Position numbers and translations under genes: made by a program. Shown piece by piece: positions 8,369 through 16,540 of a stretch of 58,415 nt of DNA; positions within the stretch are counted from its first letter, which is position 1, and each line of letters starts with the position of its first letter. Source of the DNA: Sulfobacillus benefaciens (GTDB lineage Bacteria > Bacillota > Sulfobacillia > Sulfobacillales > Sulfobacillaceae); contig PXYT01000019.1 of assembly GCA_003023725.1 (NCBI GenBank), forward strand, positions 20,245-78,659, given 5' to 3'. A model generated the notes under the pieces. That model did no database searches and was not told the origin of the DNA. It was given only the letters and a program-made list of their open reading frames with translations.

Positions 8369-9587
8369 AAGAAGCCCAAGAGCGGTTGTTATTACTGGCA
8401 TGGGAGCCATAACGGGCAGTGGATTGGGTGTCAAACCGTTGTGGCAGGACGTGATTAACGCTCGTTCGCGAATTACACGCGTGACGTTGGAAAAGCGTAC
8501 CTACTTGGGAGTACCCGCCTCATTGGACGACGAGTGTGTAGAGTGGTTTCGCAAAATTGGGCACTATGACCGTTATGCCGTCATGGGTTTTATTGCAGCC
8601 CAACTAGCTCTTCGTGATGCTGAATGGACGCAATGTTCTGAATCCACCGCATCTGCCGGCATCGTTATGGGTACTGGATTCGGCGCAATGGGGACTATTG
8701 AAAATACGCACCGAACTTTGTTCGAAGCCAAGCGCGATCGCGTTCGCCCTATGACCTTACCGTTAGCCATGTCAAATAGTGTTGGAGCGCTTATGGCCCA
8801 GTCTTTTCAATTTCACGGGCCGAATTTGATAATTTCTACGGCATGTTCATCATCTGCTCATGCAGTCGGCATTGGATCTCGTCTTATCGAACAGGGAATT
8901 TGCGATGCGGTGGTTGTGGGTGGCACTGACGCTCCGCTATTACAAGGAGTGTTCGCTAGTTGGGATGCACTGGGAGTTTTAGCCCCCGACCAAGAGCCAC
9001 CAACAGAAGGACTCCGACCCTTTGACCGCGACCGGCAAGGGGTGGTTCTGGGAGAAGGCGCCGGGGTAGTGGTATTGGAGGCATGGTCACATGCTCGCAA
9101 GCGCAATCGTTCTCCTTATGCCCTCATATGCGGATATGGTGCTTCGGCCGACGGCAAACACCTAACGCGTCCGGATTCTGCGGGCATGGCTTTAGCCATG
9201 ACGCGATGTTTGGCCAATGCACAGTGTCCACCTGACTTCGTCGATTATATTCAAGCTCATGGTACCGGCACTGTGGCCAATGACACTGTGGAATGCGAAG
9301 CGCTTGAGAGTGTTTTTGATGGGAGAACACCGCCCGTATCTTCATCAAAGCCCATCACGGGTCATACCATGGGTGCAGCGGGAATATTAGGGCTGATCAT
9401 AGCGATAATGAGCCTGGAGAAAAAGACTATCCCTCCCACAGCCAATCTTCGTTCGGTCGACCCTCAATGTCAAGGTGTGACACATGTTGTCAACCCGGTA
9501 GCAACTCCACTAAATAAAATTCTCGTGAATGCTTTTGGATTCGGCGGGAACAATGCCTCGTTGTTAATTGAATCGATACACAATTAA
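8358..9587 (+). CDS. Beta-ketoacyl-ACP synthase (FabF-like)
   Basis: 409 residues, usual FabF length. The Cys-His-His triad of decarboxylating condensing enzymes is present: TACSSSAHAVG (Cys163), YIQAHGTGTVANDT (His301) and KPITGHTMGAAG (His336), with the C-terminal NAFGFGGNNASLL loop. The start is the ATG at 8358 (MLHERSPRAVVITGMG), overlapping the ACP stop; the open frame extends further upstream only inside the ACP gene. It would condense malonyl-ACP with an acyl group. No ketoreductase, dehydratase or malonyltransferase lies nearby, so these steps must come from primary metabolism or be skipped. Chemistry is confident; pathway role is inferred. Confidence 0.9.
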   Translation: MLHERSPRAVVITGMGAITGSGLGVKPLWQDVINARSRITRVTLEKRTYLGVPASLDDECVEWFRKIGHYDRYAVMGFIAAQLALRDAEWTQCSESTASAGIVMGTGFGAMGTIENTHRTLFEAKRDRVRPMTLPLAMSNSVGALMAQSFQFHGPNLIISTACSSSAHAVGIGSRLIEQGICDAVVVGGTDAPLLQGVFASWDALGVLAPDQEPPTEGLRPFDRDRQGVVLGEGAGVVVLEAWSHARKRNRSPYALICGYGASADGKHLTRPDSAGMALAMTRCLANAQCPPDFVDYIQAHGTGTVANDTVECEALESVFDGRTPPVSSSKPITGHTMGAAGILGLIIAIMSLEKKTIPPTANLRSVDPQCQGVTHVVNPVATPLNKILVNAFGFGGNNASLLIESIHN

Positions 9588-9610
9588 CCGCAGCGAAAGG
9601 AGGTGAAGTC

Positions 9611-9670
9611 ATGGTGATAGAAGTGATTTCTGTAACCCACCGCAGCGAATTAGCGGATAAGTGTTGCTAA
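9611..9670 (+). CDS. 19-residue peptide ending in Cys-Cys, candidate precursor peptide
   Basis: The frame MVIEVISVTHRSELADKCC, 19 residues, starts at an ATG seven bases after AAAGGAGGTGA, one of the strongest ribosome sites in the window, and stops at TAA (9668-9670). It sits between the ketoacyl synthase and an E1-type adenylating enzyme, the place taken by mccA in microcin C operons. A perfect 10-bp hairpin follows it. The hydrophobic/acidic N-terminal half and the C-terminal pair of cysteines suit a leader and a modified end, but this is inference. Alternatives: a regulatory leader peptide or translational-coupling ORF. Too short for ordinary gene finders. Confidence 0.55.
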   Translation: MVIEVISVTHRSELADKCC

Positions 9671-9686
9671 GACTGTAAGTCGACGT

Positions 9687-9722
9687 GGAAGAGTGGCGGA
9701 TTTGTCCATCGTCCACTCTTCC
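9687..9722 (+). promoter_or_regulatory. Hairpin between peptide gene and E1 gene (attenuator-like)
   Basis: Arms GGAAGAGTGG (9687-9696) and CCACTCTTCC (9713-9722) pair perfectly over 10 bp around a 16-base loop. There is no long T-run, only CGTTCTTAATCTC after it, so it is better read as a partial terminator or RNA-stabilising hairpin. Such an element would raise peptide mRNA over enzyme mRNA. Confidence 0.55.
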
Positions 9723-9756
9723 CGTTCTTAATCTCAGAACAAAGGAGAGCAAACGG

Positions 9757-10851
9757 ATGGAACGGGTGAGTCTCCAGATGGGTACCAAGGTTTATCTTGA
9801 TGAATATAATGATCTTCACACCATTTCGTCTGCCATGGGCACGGTTAAACATCTCCGATGTTCTCCGGAGGTCGTAACATTGCTGCAACATGTTGACACA
9901 CCTCAAACGGCAAGGCATCTTTACACGATCTTACACTCTTATTACCCATTGCTATGTTTCGATGAGTTTATGACTCTTTTATCCCGACTGGCGGAAGAAG
10001 GTATTATCCGGTTAAATGACTTGCCTCCCGAACTGGCTCACAGTAGCTTCGCCCTCTTTCTCGAGGAACTGGCGCCTGCACAAGCAGAACACATTGTGCA
10101 CACACTACAAACAAGTACCGCCATCGTGATTGGTGTGGGAACTATTGGCGCAGCGGTTGCCACTCAACTTGCCCAATGCCGAGTTGGTCAACTGATCCTT
10201 ATTGACCCGGATCATGTTGAGGAAGGCAATTTAGAACGCCAATTTACCTATACTCGCAATGATATAGGCGTTCCCAAGGCTCTTGCTCTACAAAATTTTT
10301 TGCAGCGCCGAACCCCAACCCAAATTGTGCCTGTCCTAAAGAAGATTGAATCCAGCGCAGACCTCAAATCGATCCTACAACGTCTCGAAACTCTAGCGGT
10401 GATTGTCAATTGTGCAGATAGTCCGTCCGTTGATTATGTCGCGGGATGTATTGCTGAAGCCGTACATTGCACCACTCCTATTCCTTTTATTGCCGGTGGT
10501 GGTTATTCTGGACATTTGGGTTCTGTCGGCCCCACCTTTATCCCGGGTCAATCTATTTGCTGGCTGTGTTATCAACAACAAACACAGAACGCTCGACAAA
10601 TCCAGGACATGAGTCAGTGGCAATTGATTGCGTCTCGTCCGTTTACATCGACGTCCACGCATCCAGCTTTCGGGCCACTGGGAATTTTTATCTCCAGTCT
10701 TATGGCCAGCGAAGCGATATGGATTCTGACTGGATTAAAAGAACCCTTATTTTTGAATCGTCATGGAGAATGGGATTTATCTCAGGGCGCCATGATCTGG
10801 CGTGAGGTGAAAGCCAGTACTACCTGTCCACAGTGTCAGTCATTAATTTAA
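9757..10851 (+). CDS. E1-like (ThiF/MccB-type) adenylating enzyme
   Basis: 364 residues. Residues 1-115 form a small winged-helix-like domain of the kind that binds peptides in RiPP enzymes (inferred from position and pattern). The E1/ThiF Rossmann fold begins with IVIGVGTIGAAVA (122-134, GxGxxG at 126-131). It continues with LILIDPDHVEEGNLERQ (146-162) and VIVNCADSP (216-223), all standard ATP-binding and adenylation elements. Two CxxC pairs, CWLC (268-271) and CPQC (357-360), form the structural zinc site. There is no long Ubl-accepting catalytic domain, as in MccB. The ATG at 9757 has AAAGGAGA eight bases before it. It probably adenylates the C-terminal carboxylate of a peptide, plausibly the 19-mer just upstream. 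Stand-alone ThiF/MoeB sulfurylation is the alternative. Confidence 0.85.
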   Translation: MERVSLQMGTKVYLDEYNDLHTISSAMGTVKHLRCSPEVVTLLQHVDTPQTARHLYTILHSYYPLLCFDEFMTLLSRLAEEGIIRLNDLPPELAHSSFALFLEELAPAQAEHIVHTLQTSTAIVIGVGTIGAAVATQLAQCRVGQLILIDPDHVEEGNLERQFTYTRNDIGVPKALALQNFLQRRTPTQIVPVLKKIESSADLKSILQRLETLAVIVNCADSPSVDYVAGCIAEAVHCTTPIPFIAGGGYSGHLGSVGPTFIPGQSICWLCYQQQTQNARQIQDMSQWQLIASRPFTSTSTHPAFGPLGIFISSLMASEAIWILTGLKEPLFLNRHGEWDLSQGAMIWREVKASTTCPQCQSLI

Positions 10852-11160
10852 CGACAGACAGTATTAAGGGTATGTGTTCTCGGCAATTCTGTTCTTGGGT
10901 CGGTGAATTGCATGTGTTTCCCAGCCAATCGAACGGAGAAAAAGATGGTGGTTTCGGAACCGTGATGTTTTTAATCGTTTTACAGGATCGCAGAATTCCG
11001 GTCTGTGTCCCGATCGCAATGGATCTCGTTCGTCTGCCGACAATGTAGTTCCTTGATCTGCGAGTCCAGGTTCGCATATTTGGTGAACCTATCTGCATAC
11101 AAACAAAACGATAAATTGCTTGCACTCAAGATTGTGACCATCTCGTATGGAGGAGAGTAC
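10852..11160. other. Internal cluster gap with a weak small frame
   Basis: 309 bases between the E1 and GNAT genes, the only large gap in the cluster. A 71-codon frame from a GTG at 10833 to a TAG at 11048 overlaps the E1 end (internal MCSRQFCSWVGELHVF, late RIPVCVPIAMDLV). It has no convincing ribosome site and I do not call it. An AGGTTC...GAACCT inverted repeat at about 11069-11091 may be a regulatory site. Confidence 0.35.
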
Positions 11161-11727
11161 ATGATGATAGGGCGATTAGTGAGACTTTCTAGTTGGGAAA
11201 TCCCAGATGTTGATACGTATGTGAAATGGATTCAAAATCCCGAGATTGCGCGATTGACCCATATGGTAGGACGCCCGATATCACGACGAGAAATAGATGA
11301 AGAGTTCTCCCCATATTTTCGTGGACAATCAACCGTTCAACACTGGGCTATAATCGATCGCAAAACGAATGAACTCATTGGCAAAATACATTGGGAGGAA
11401 TGTTTGAAGGGACCCGATGTCTATGAATTGGGTATCGTCATCGGGGATTCCGAGCGCTGGCGCATTGGGTATGGAGCAGAAGCGTGCTTGTTGGCCGGAG
11501 AACTTCTATTCCGGGAACTCAAGGCGCACAAAGTGATGTATTTATGTGCAGAATACAATACCCCGATGATTGAATTGGGAATTCGAGGCGGCTTCAAGGA
11601 AGAAGGGCGTATCCGCGATCGTTTTTACGTAAATGGTCGCTACTGGGATGGAATTTGGTTGGGTTTGCTGAAAACTGAATATGACAGTTTTACCGAATAT
11701 CTCACTGCGCAATTAGGGAGGACCTAA
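11161..11727 (+). CDS. GNAT acyltransferase (RimJ/RimL-like)
   Basis: 188 residues from the ATG at 11161, chosen because GGAGGAGA lies just upstream; the frame stays open to 11005 but without a ribosome site. The order of elements is that of RimJ/RimL-type N-acetyltransferases: MIGRLVRLSSWEIPDVDTYV, HWAIIDRKTNELIGKI, YELGIVIGDSERWRIGYGAE (the acyl-CoA pyrophosphate loop, degenerate Q/RxxGxG/A), then YNTPMIELGIRGGFKEEG and a C-terminal RDRFYVNGRYWD. In microcin C clusters a GNAT domain (MccE) acylates the toxic moiety. Here it could transfer an acetyl or a longer acyl group to peptide or product (inference). The MMPL gene follows two bases later. Confidence 0.85.
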   Translation: MMIGRLVRLSSWEIPDVDTYVKWIQNPEIARLTHMVGRPISRREIDEEFSPYFRGQSTVQHWAIIDRKTNELIGKIHWEECLKGPDVYELGIVIGDSERWRIGYGAEACLLAGELLFRELKAHKVMYLCAEYNTPMIELGIRGGFKEEGRIRDRFYVNGRYWDGIWLGLLKTEYDSFTEYLTAQLGRT

Positions 11728-11729
11728 GG

Positions 11730-13883
11730 GTGGAATCATCAAATCTAACTGCGAGATGGCGTAGTGTGATGGCCATTCTTACGGTCATCGCATGGATTGT
11801 GGTTACGGGGTTCGGAGTGTTGGGATTCCAGACACTGAGTCAGAGCATTAACACCACTGGTCTCAATACCCCGGGCAGTGAGTCCGCCGCCTTCCAACAA
11901 ACCCTTCAGCGTGATTATCCCAAGGCGTCCGCGTTAGGCTTTGATGTCTTAGTCCATCACCATAACTCCCCCGTGACGCGATCAGCGATCAATGGCTTGA
12001 CAGAGGCCATCAGACATCAATTTTCTCAACTTATGAATATGGGAGTGCAAAATCACGGGAATTGGACGGTGAGTGCATGGTCGGAAAAGACGCATCATTT
12101 CGTGACGGCCCTGAAGACCTACAGCAGCATTTCGACATCGCTCCATAAAATCGTAGCGCATTTCGCTTCCGTAACCCATAGCCAGGTGTTCATTACTGGA
12201 ACTGTGCCCATGCAGTCCGCGTTTTCTCAGTTGGCCCTGCAAGACTTAATCCGCGCTGCCCGTTTTACGCTTCCACTGACACTCATTTTACTGCTTCTGG
12301 TCTTTCGATCACTATATAAAAGTTTTGCCGTGATTTTCAGTGCCACTACCGGCGCTCTCGTGGGTCTAGCTGGTTTGACACTATGGCCTGGAACCGTACC
12401 CATCACAAGTTTCACAGAACAAGCCGGTCTCATGATTGGACTCAGTGTCGGAATCGATTACGGTATGATGTGGCTGGCCTCACTCGCACGTCAAAGTCAA
12501 TCTGAACCCGTCGCGAACCGGTTTCGCCAAGCGAGAAAACGTGCGGTGCGCATGATCTTGCCAGCCGCTGCAATTGTCATCTTGGCTTTACTGACATTGA
12601 TGGAGTTTCATCAACCTTTGATCACGTCGATTGCATTGGGAATCGTTTTCTCGGTGGCGGGAAGTGCGCTAGCGAGTCTGAGTATATTACCGGCCATTTT
12701 ATGGTTGGGACGATCCCGATTGAGGACCGCAACAGCGGATCGCTCCACAAAAGTATTAACCACTGTACAAACGTTCCTATTGCGACGCCAGCGGACCGTG
12801 GGGGTAGCGCTTGTAGCGGTTCTCATAGGCATCGGCAGTTTGGTACCTGCAATTACTTTGTGGGAACCCGGCATCTCGACCCTACCGAAGAATTTGCCAG
12901 CCGTTCAAGGATTTCGTTCACTCCAGAGGCACTTTCCTTCTTATGCCGGCGCTCCCATCCAAATAGCTCTTTTTCCGCCAACCGGTGGCTGGGGTGGACA
13001 GATCTTGGCGTTCAAGCATACGGTCCAATGGATTACGAACATGCCGGCTGTGCAGCGTATTCAAGATCCGTTACCGCTCAATGAGTTATTGGGGAAATCC
13101 CGTACCGAACAGAATGCATGGATCCGTCATATTTTGGGATCGTCCACTCACCCGGTTATTTTAAATCTTTGGTCCATCGATGCAAACAGTAGTCCCCACA
13201 ATCTCAATCTCGTGCACCAATTGCGATCCCGGATTCGGGCCACACCTACTCCGTTTAGAATGCAAATTGGTGGAGGTGCGGCACAAGCGCACGATGCCGT
13301 GCGGCGTATATCAACATCGTTTTTAGGCGTGTTGGCCGCTGTGGCCATGATTACCATGATCGGACTGTTATGGCGTTTCCGTTCCGCGGTGATTGCTATT
13401 TCCTCCATTGTATTGAATGGGCTATCTACACTCGTTAGTCTGGGAGTCCTCGTAGCACTCTTTCAATTTCAGTGGGGACGTTGGATAGGCCTCCACACGG
13501 CTGGCGCCTTGCAATGGACAACACCCGTGTTGATATTTGCCATTCTCTTTGCTGTCGGAACGGATTATGAAATATTCTACGTGGAAGCTATTCAACACCA
13601 CCAACAACAAGAGAAACCGATGAAAACGGCGATTTTGCTAGCAACCAGAGAAACAGGAACACTGTTAAGCGGCGCCGCGATAATCATGGCCTCTGTGTTT
13701 ATGGCTTTTGGTCTCTCGGGTCTGGAATTTATGCAAGAACTAGGAATCGGACTGGCCATTGCCGTGCTCATTGATGCGACCATTATGCGCATGATGCTCG
13801 TGCCTAGTCTTCTTATGTTGTTTCAAGACCGAACCTGGTGGCCAGGGCGGCGCTCACACACTGACAGAGAGGTGATCAAATGA
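11730..13883 (+). CDS. MMPL/RND-family exporter
   Basis: 717 residues. Layout is typical of MMPL proteins: one N-terminal helix (MAILTVIAWIVVTGFGVLGF), a large external loop to about 180, and a block of five helices from 190. The block includes the signature GLSVGIDYGMMW (about 238-249). A central helix and second external loop follow, then a second block with the duplicate FAVGTDYEIFYVEA (about 608-621). MMPL exporters move lipids, siderophores and lipidated metabolites using the proton gradient, which suits an acylated product. GTG start, with GGGAGGA upstream spanning the GNAT stop; overlaps the next gene by four bases. Confidence 0.9.
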   Translation: MESSNLTARWRSVMAILTVIAWIVVTGFGVLGFQTLSQSINTTGLNTPGSESAAFQQTLQRDYPKASALGFDVLVHHHNSPVTRSAINGLTEAIRHQFSQLMNMGVQNHGNWTVSAWSEKTHHFVTALKTYSSISTSLHKIVAHFASVTHSQVFITGTVPMQSAFSQLALQDLIRAARFTLPLTLILLLLVFRSLYKSFAVIFSATTGALVGLAGLTLWPGTVPITSFTEQAGLMIGLSVGIDYGMMWLASLARQSQSEPVANRFRQARKRAVRMILPAAAIVILALLTLMEFHQPLITSIALGIVFSVAGSALASLSILPAILWLGRSRLRTATADRSTKVLTTVQTFLLRRQRTVGVALVAVLIGIGSLVPAITLWEPGISTLPKNLPAVQGFRSLQRHFPSYAGAPIQIALFPPTGGWGGQILAFKHTVQWITNMPAVQRIQDPLPLNELLGKSRTEQNAWIRHILGSSTHPVILNLWSIDANSSPHNLNLVHQLRSRIRATPTPFRMQIGGGAAQAHDAVRRISTSFLGVLAAVAMITMIGLLWRFRSAVIAISSIVLNGLSTLVSLGVLVALFQFQWGRWIGLHTAGALQWTTPVLIFAILFAVGTDYEIFYVEAIQHHQQQEKPMKTAILLATRETGTLLSGAAIIMASVFMAFGLSGLEFMQELGIGLAIAVLIDATIMRMMLVPSLLMLFQDRTWWPGRRSHTDREVIK

Positions 13884-14347
13884 ATATCCATCCTCTTACA
13901 TTCGTGATTTTAGGAATCGCATGTTTTCGCCTAACCCATTTATTGGTAGCAGAAGAGATTACCACCTTTCTCCGATCACCATTGGTGGATGCCGTTAATG
14001 AACCCGATGCTGCGGGACGTTGGATAAAGTTGCAGTATCCTAAACCCTCTCGTTTGCGTGGATTTCTGGGCGCGCTCATTAGCTGTCCATGGTGTACCGG
14101 GATTTGGGTGAGTACGGCATTTGTCGTGGGATGGGGCTTATTTCCCCACGTCGTTTTTCCGATTGCGGTCGTTTTTGCTGTGGCAGGGCTAGGGATATTC
14201 CTAGAAATGGCAACGCAATATTGGAGCCGAAATAGTTTTAGCCCCACGCCAAAACAAGTAGCCCGAATTAACACCATAAACAACCTACTAACTCAAACGA
14301 CGCCTGGTCAGCGGACCGACGAGAGGGACCAAGGTAGGATCTTATGA
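13880..14347 (+). CDS. DUF1360 membrane protein
   Basis: 155 residues. The N-terminal helix with FRLTHLLVAEEI, the middle segment SRLRGFLGALISCPWCTGIW (the CxWC motif that marks DUF1360) and a following hydrophobic helix pair identify the family. DUF1360 proteins are small membrane proteins known mainly from spore-forming Firmicutes, with no established biochemical role. Start and stop overlap its neighbours by four bases on each side (ATGA), so it is translationally coupled with both exporters. The CPWC pair could be redox-active or metal-binding (inference). Confidence 0.8.
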   Translation: MNIHPLTFVILGIACFRLTHLLVAEEITTFLRSPLVDAVNEPDAAGRWIKLQYPKPSRLRGFLGALISCPWCTGIWVSTAFVVGWGLFPHVVFPIAVVFAVAGLGIFLEMATQYWSRNSFSPTPKQVARINTINNLLTQTTPGQRTDERDQGRIL

Positions 14348-15699
14348 ACGATCGAAATACGGCCCTTATTGTAACGGGAGCCACGATTAGTGTAGCCCTC
14401 TCCGCGTTGGATGTGTCTATTACTACGATTGCCACCCCAACGATTATCAAAACTCTGCATGGTTCCCTCTCTCAAGTTTCGTGGGTATTTCTGGCTTATC
14501 TCGGGGCCGCGTTATTAGCATTGCCATGGAGTGGCATCTTCGCAGATCGCATACCCAGTCATCGCGTGCTAAGCATCGGATTGCTCACTTTCGGAGTAGG
14601 ATCCATTGGCTGTGCAGTTGCAGCATCCATGCCGATTTTCTTGATGTTTCGAGTAATTCAAGGAGTCGGCGGCGGCTGCCTAATGGCCTTGCCTATTATT
14701 ATCGTAGGTAAATTTTTTAAGCCATCAGAGCGTGCACGGTGGCAGGGAGTTCTGGCAGCGGGATACGGTATTGCAACATTAGTAGGACCTCCTTTGGGAG
14801 GATTTGTTACGGCAACTGCAGGATGGCCTTTCATTTTTGTGCTGAACATCCCTTTTGTTTTCATGGCCCTGTTAATGCTTAACCGTATTCATCTTCCTTT
14901 TCGGCCGACCACCTCAGAAGGACAATGGGTCAATATTCTCTTGTTTAATGCGGTGATTGGTTTGGTTCTCGTAGCCATTTACGAGTGGACTATCCGCTAT
15001 GGTCTAGCAGAAATAATCTTGGCTCTAGGATGCGCCCTGATATTTATCCGGCAGGCGCGAGACGGTCATAGTATGTTATGGCCTACTGGGGTCACTCAAA
15101 ATGTCGTTATTGTGAGTTTGGGTGTGATGGTGTTAATGGCAGCCGGTATAGAATCCGGTGCGATCTATGCCCCAATAATCTTTCAGCACGTGTTTCATGT
15201 AACACCGGTGGTAACGGGCCTCTTGTTAATCCCCATGTCATTAATTTCGATACTTGCCAGCTTGTGGAGTGGCAAGATCATGAGCAAAACCGGTATTTAC
15301 CGGCGGCTCTTGCTTTGGGCCGAAGTGAACATGGGCTTAGGATTTGGACTGGTCATGGTAGGATTGCAATTTCATACATTGACCATTGTGCTCTTGAGCA
15401 CAGTGGTCTTCGGGCTGGGACTAGGCTTACAACAACCCATTATTGCCGTAGTCGTCCAAGCGGTAACGCCCAAGGAATCTTTAGGGGCGATCTCATCCCT
15501 GTTACCGCTACTATGGAATGTCGGTGCATGGGTTGGTTTGTTGTTAACGACTATCGAATTCCGGGTATTTCCGGAGTCTCTAAGTTGGACCGTCGTATAT
15601 GGAGTAGCCCTATTAATGATCGTGATCGCCGCATGGATTTCGCTTCGATTACCACCACGGCGTTTACAAGAGTTTCAAGGTCTCGGAGTTTCCGAGTAG
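14344..15699 (+). CDS. MFS drug-type exporter (DHA2-like)
   Basis: 451 residues, many hydrophobic helices. SQVSWVFLAYLGAALLALPW in the first segments and the motif-A region GIFADRIPSHRV are typical, as is motif C in GYGIATLVGPPLGGFVTATA (antiporter motif). This places it with EmrB/QacA-type exporters; the length suggests 12-14 helices. Microcin C operons also carry an MFS exporter (MccC), so this gene may give export and self-immunity. Overlaps the DUF1360 gene by four bases; acpS follows after 14 bases with a strong ribosome site. Confidence 0.88.
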   Translation: MNDRNTALIVTGATISVALSALDVSITTIATPTIIKTLHGSLSQVSWVFLAYLGAALLALPWSGIFADRIPSHRVLSIGLLTFGVGSIGCAVAASMPIFLMFRVIQGVGGGCLMALPIIIVGKFFKPSERARWQGVLAAGYGIATLVGPPLGGFVTATAGWPFIFVLNIPFVFMALLMLNRIHLPFRPTTSEGQWVNILLFNAVIGLVLVAIYEWTIRYGLAEIILALGCALIFIRQARDGHSMLWPTGVTQNVVIVSLGVMVLMAAGIESGAIYAPIIFQHVFHVTPVVTGLLLIPMSLISILASLWSGKIMSKTGIYRRLLLWAEVNMGLGFGLVMVGLQFHTLTIVLLSTVVFGLGLGLQQPIIAVVVQAVTPKESLGAISSLLPLLWNVGAWVGLLLTTIEFRVFPESLSWTVVYGVALLMIVIAAWISLRLPPRRLQEFQGLGVSE

Positions 15700-15713
15700 G
15701 AAGGAGCATAATT

Positions 15714-16058
15714 ATGATCGGCATTGATGTCGTCGATATTGCCCGATTTCAACGTATATACCAAGACAAAGCCCTATTATTCGCCTTGTTTACCGATGAC
15801 GAAATTATTTACCTTCGTTCGCGTCAATTCCCTGAAGCCAGCGCTGCAGGAATGTTTGCCGCCAAAGAAGCTTATTGTAAGGCCATTCAACGCCCATTAA
15901 CGTTATCCGCAATCAAGAACATTGAAATTGAGCATGCCTCAGATGGACGCCCCATACTGCAAGCGGATCAGACTTCAACGTGCTTTTCAACCAAGCACCC
16001 ACATCTGTCCATCTCTCATACACAAGGGGTTGCCCTAGCCGTTGTGGCACTTCAATAG
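15714..16058 (+). CDS. acpS: Holo-ACP synthase (AcpS-type phosphopantetheinyl transferase)
   Basis: 114 residues, usual AcpS size. MIGIDVVDIARFQRIY at the N-terminus carries the Mg-binding Asp, FAAKEAYCKAI the Glu/Lys motif, and HLSISHTQGVALAVVAL the C-terminal motif. It transfers the phosphopantetheine arm of CoA to a carrier-protein serine, here most likely Ser39 of the cluster ACP. The ATG at 15714 has GGAAGGAG nine bases upstream; longer readings run back into the MFS gene. As the last cluster gene it may be a second, dedicated copy (whether the genome has another cannot be seen). Confidence 0.92.
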   Translation: MIGIDVVDIARFQRIYQDKALLFALFTDDEIIYLRSRQFPEASAAGMFAAKEAYCKAIQRPLTLSAIKNIEIEHASDGRPILQADQTSTCFSTKHPHLSISHTQGVALAVVALQ

Positions 16059-16362
16059 ATACTATGATGATCAGCCCCAACAGTCACATCCTCGTGGGAT
16101 ATACTCGAAACAAGCGTAGCACATACGAAGGAGCTGATCTATTGGTGTCACATTTCACTAGCGGACGTTTCCTAGTTAAGAGGCAAAATTGGCCTCAAAG
16201 GCTTGCACCGCCTCAAATTTGTGTTTATACAACAAAATTTGGGTTGCAGACGGGTTAGGTCAAAAAAATATTCCTTAAATTATCCCCCAAAAATGCCAAG
16301 GATTGTTGAGGGTTGATCGCGCACTACTGTTTATCAACCCATGGGACAGGAGGTGCGTCGAT
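16059..16362. other. Post-cluster intergenic region with weak hairpins
   Basis: No gene seen. A near-palindrome around 16216-16243 (CAAATTT...AAATTTG) could act as a weak terminator after acpS but has no T-run. Confidence 0.35.
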
Positions 16363-16540
16363 GGCAACCATGACCCCCGCGCAAAGTGAAAGGGCACGTC
16401 TACTCCTATTGGGTCGAAAGAAAACGAGTCGATGGGAAATCACGACGCGTGAAACAACAAGACTTGGGGCGGGCTGATCCGGTCGTCGCTCGATGGGAGC
16501 GAACGTTACAGCGAGCACAGGGGAATTTTCGCCGACACAT
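16363..16540 (+). pseudogene. Transposase N-terminal remnant (IS1634/IS4-like)
   Basis: One frame reads KGHVYSYWVERKRVDGKSRR then QQDLGRADPVVARWER, the typical start of IS1634-like transposases in which a KxxYYYLxEs strand precedes a YLGR motif. Nothing of the DDE domain follows and the upstream start is in another frame (MATMTPAQSE). It is therefore a truncated remnant. Confidence 0.4.
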
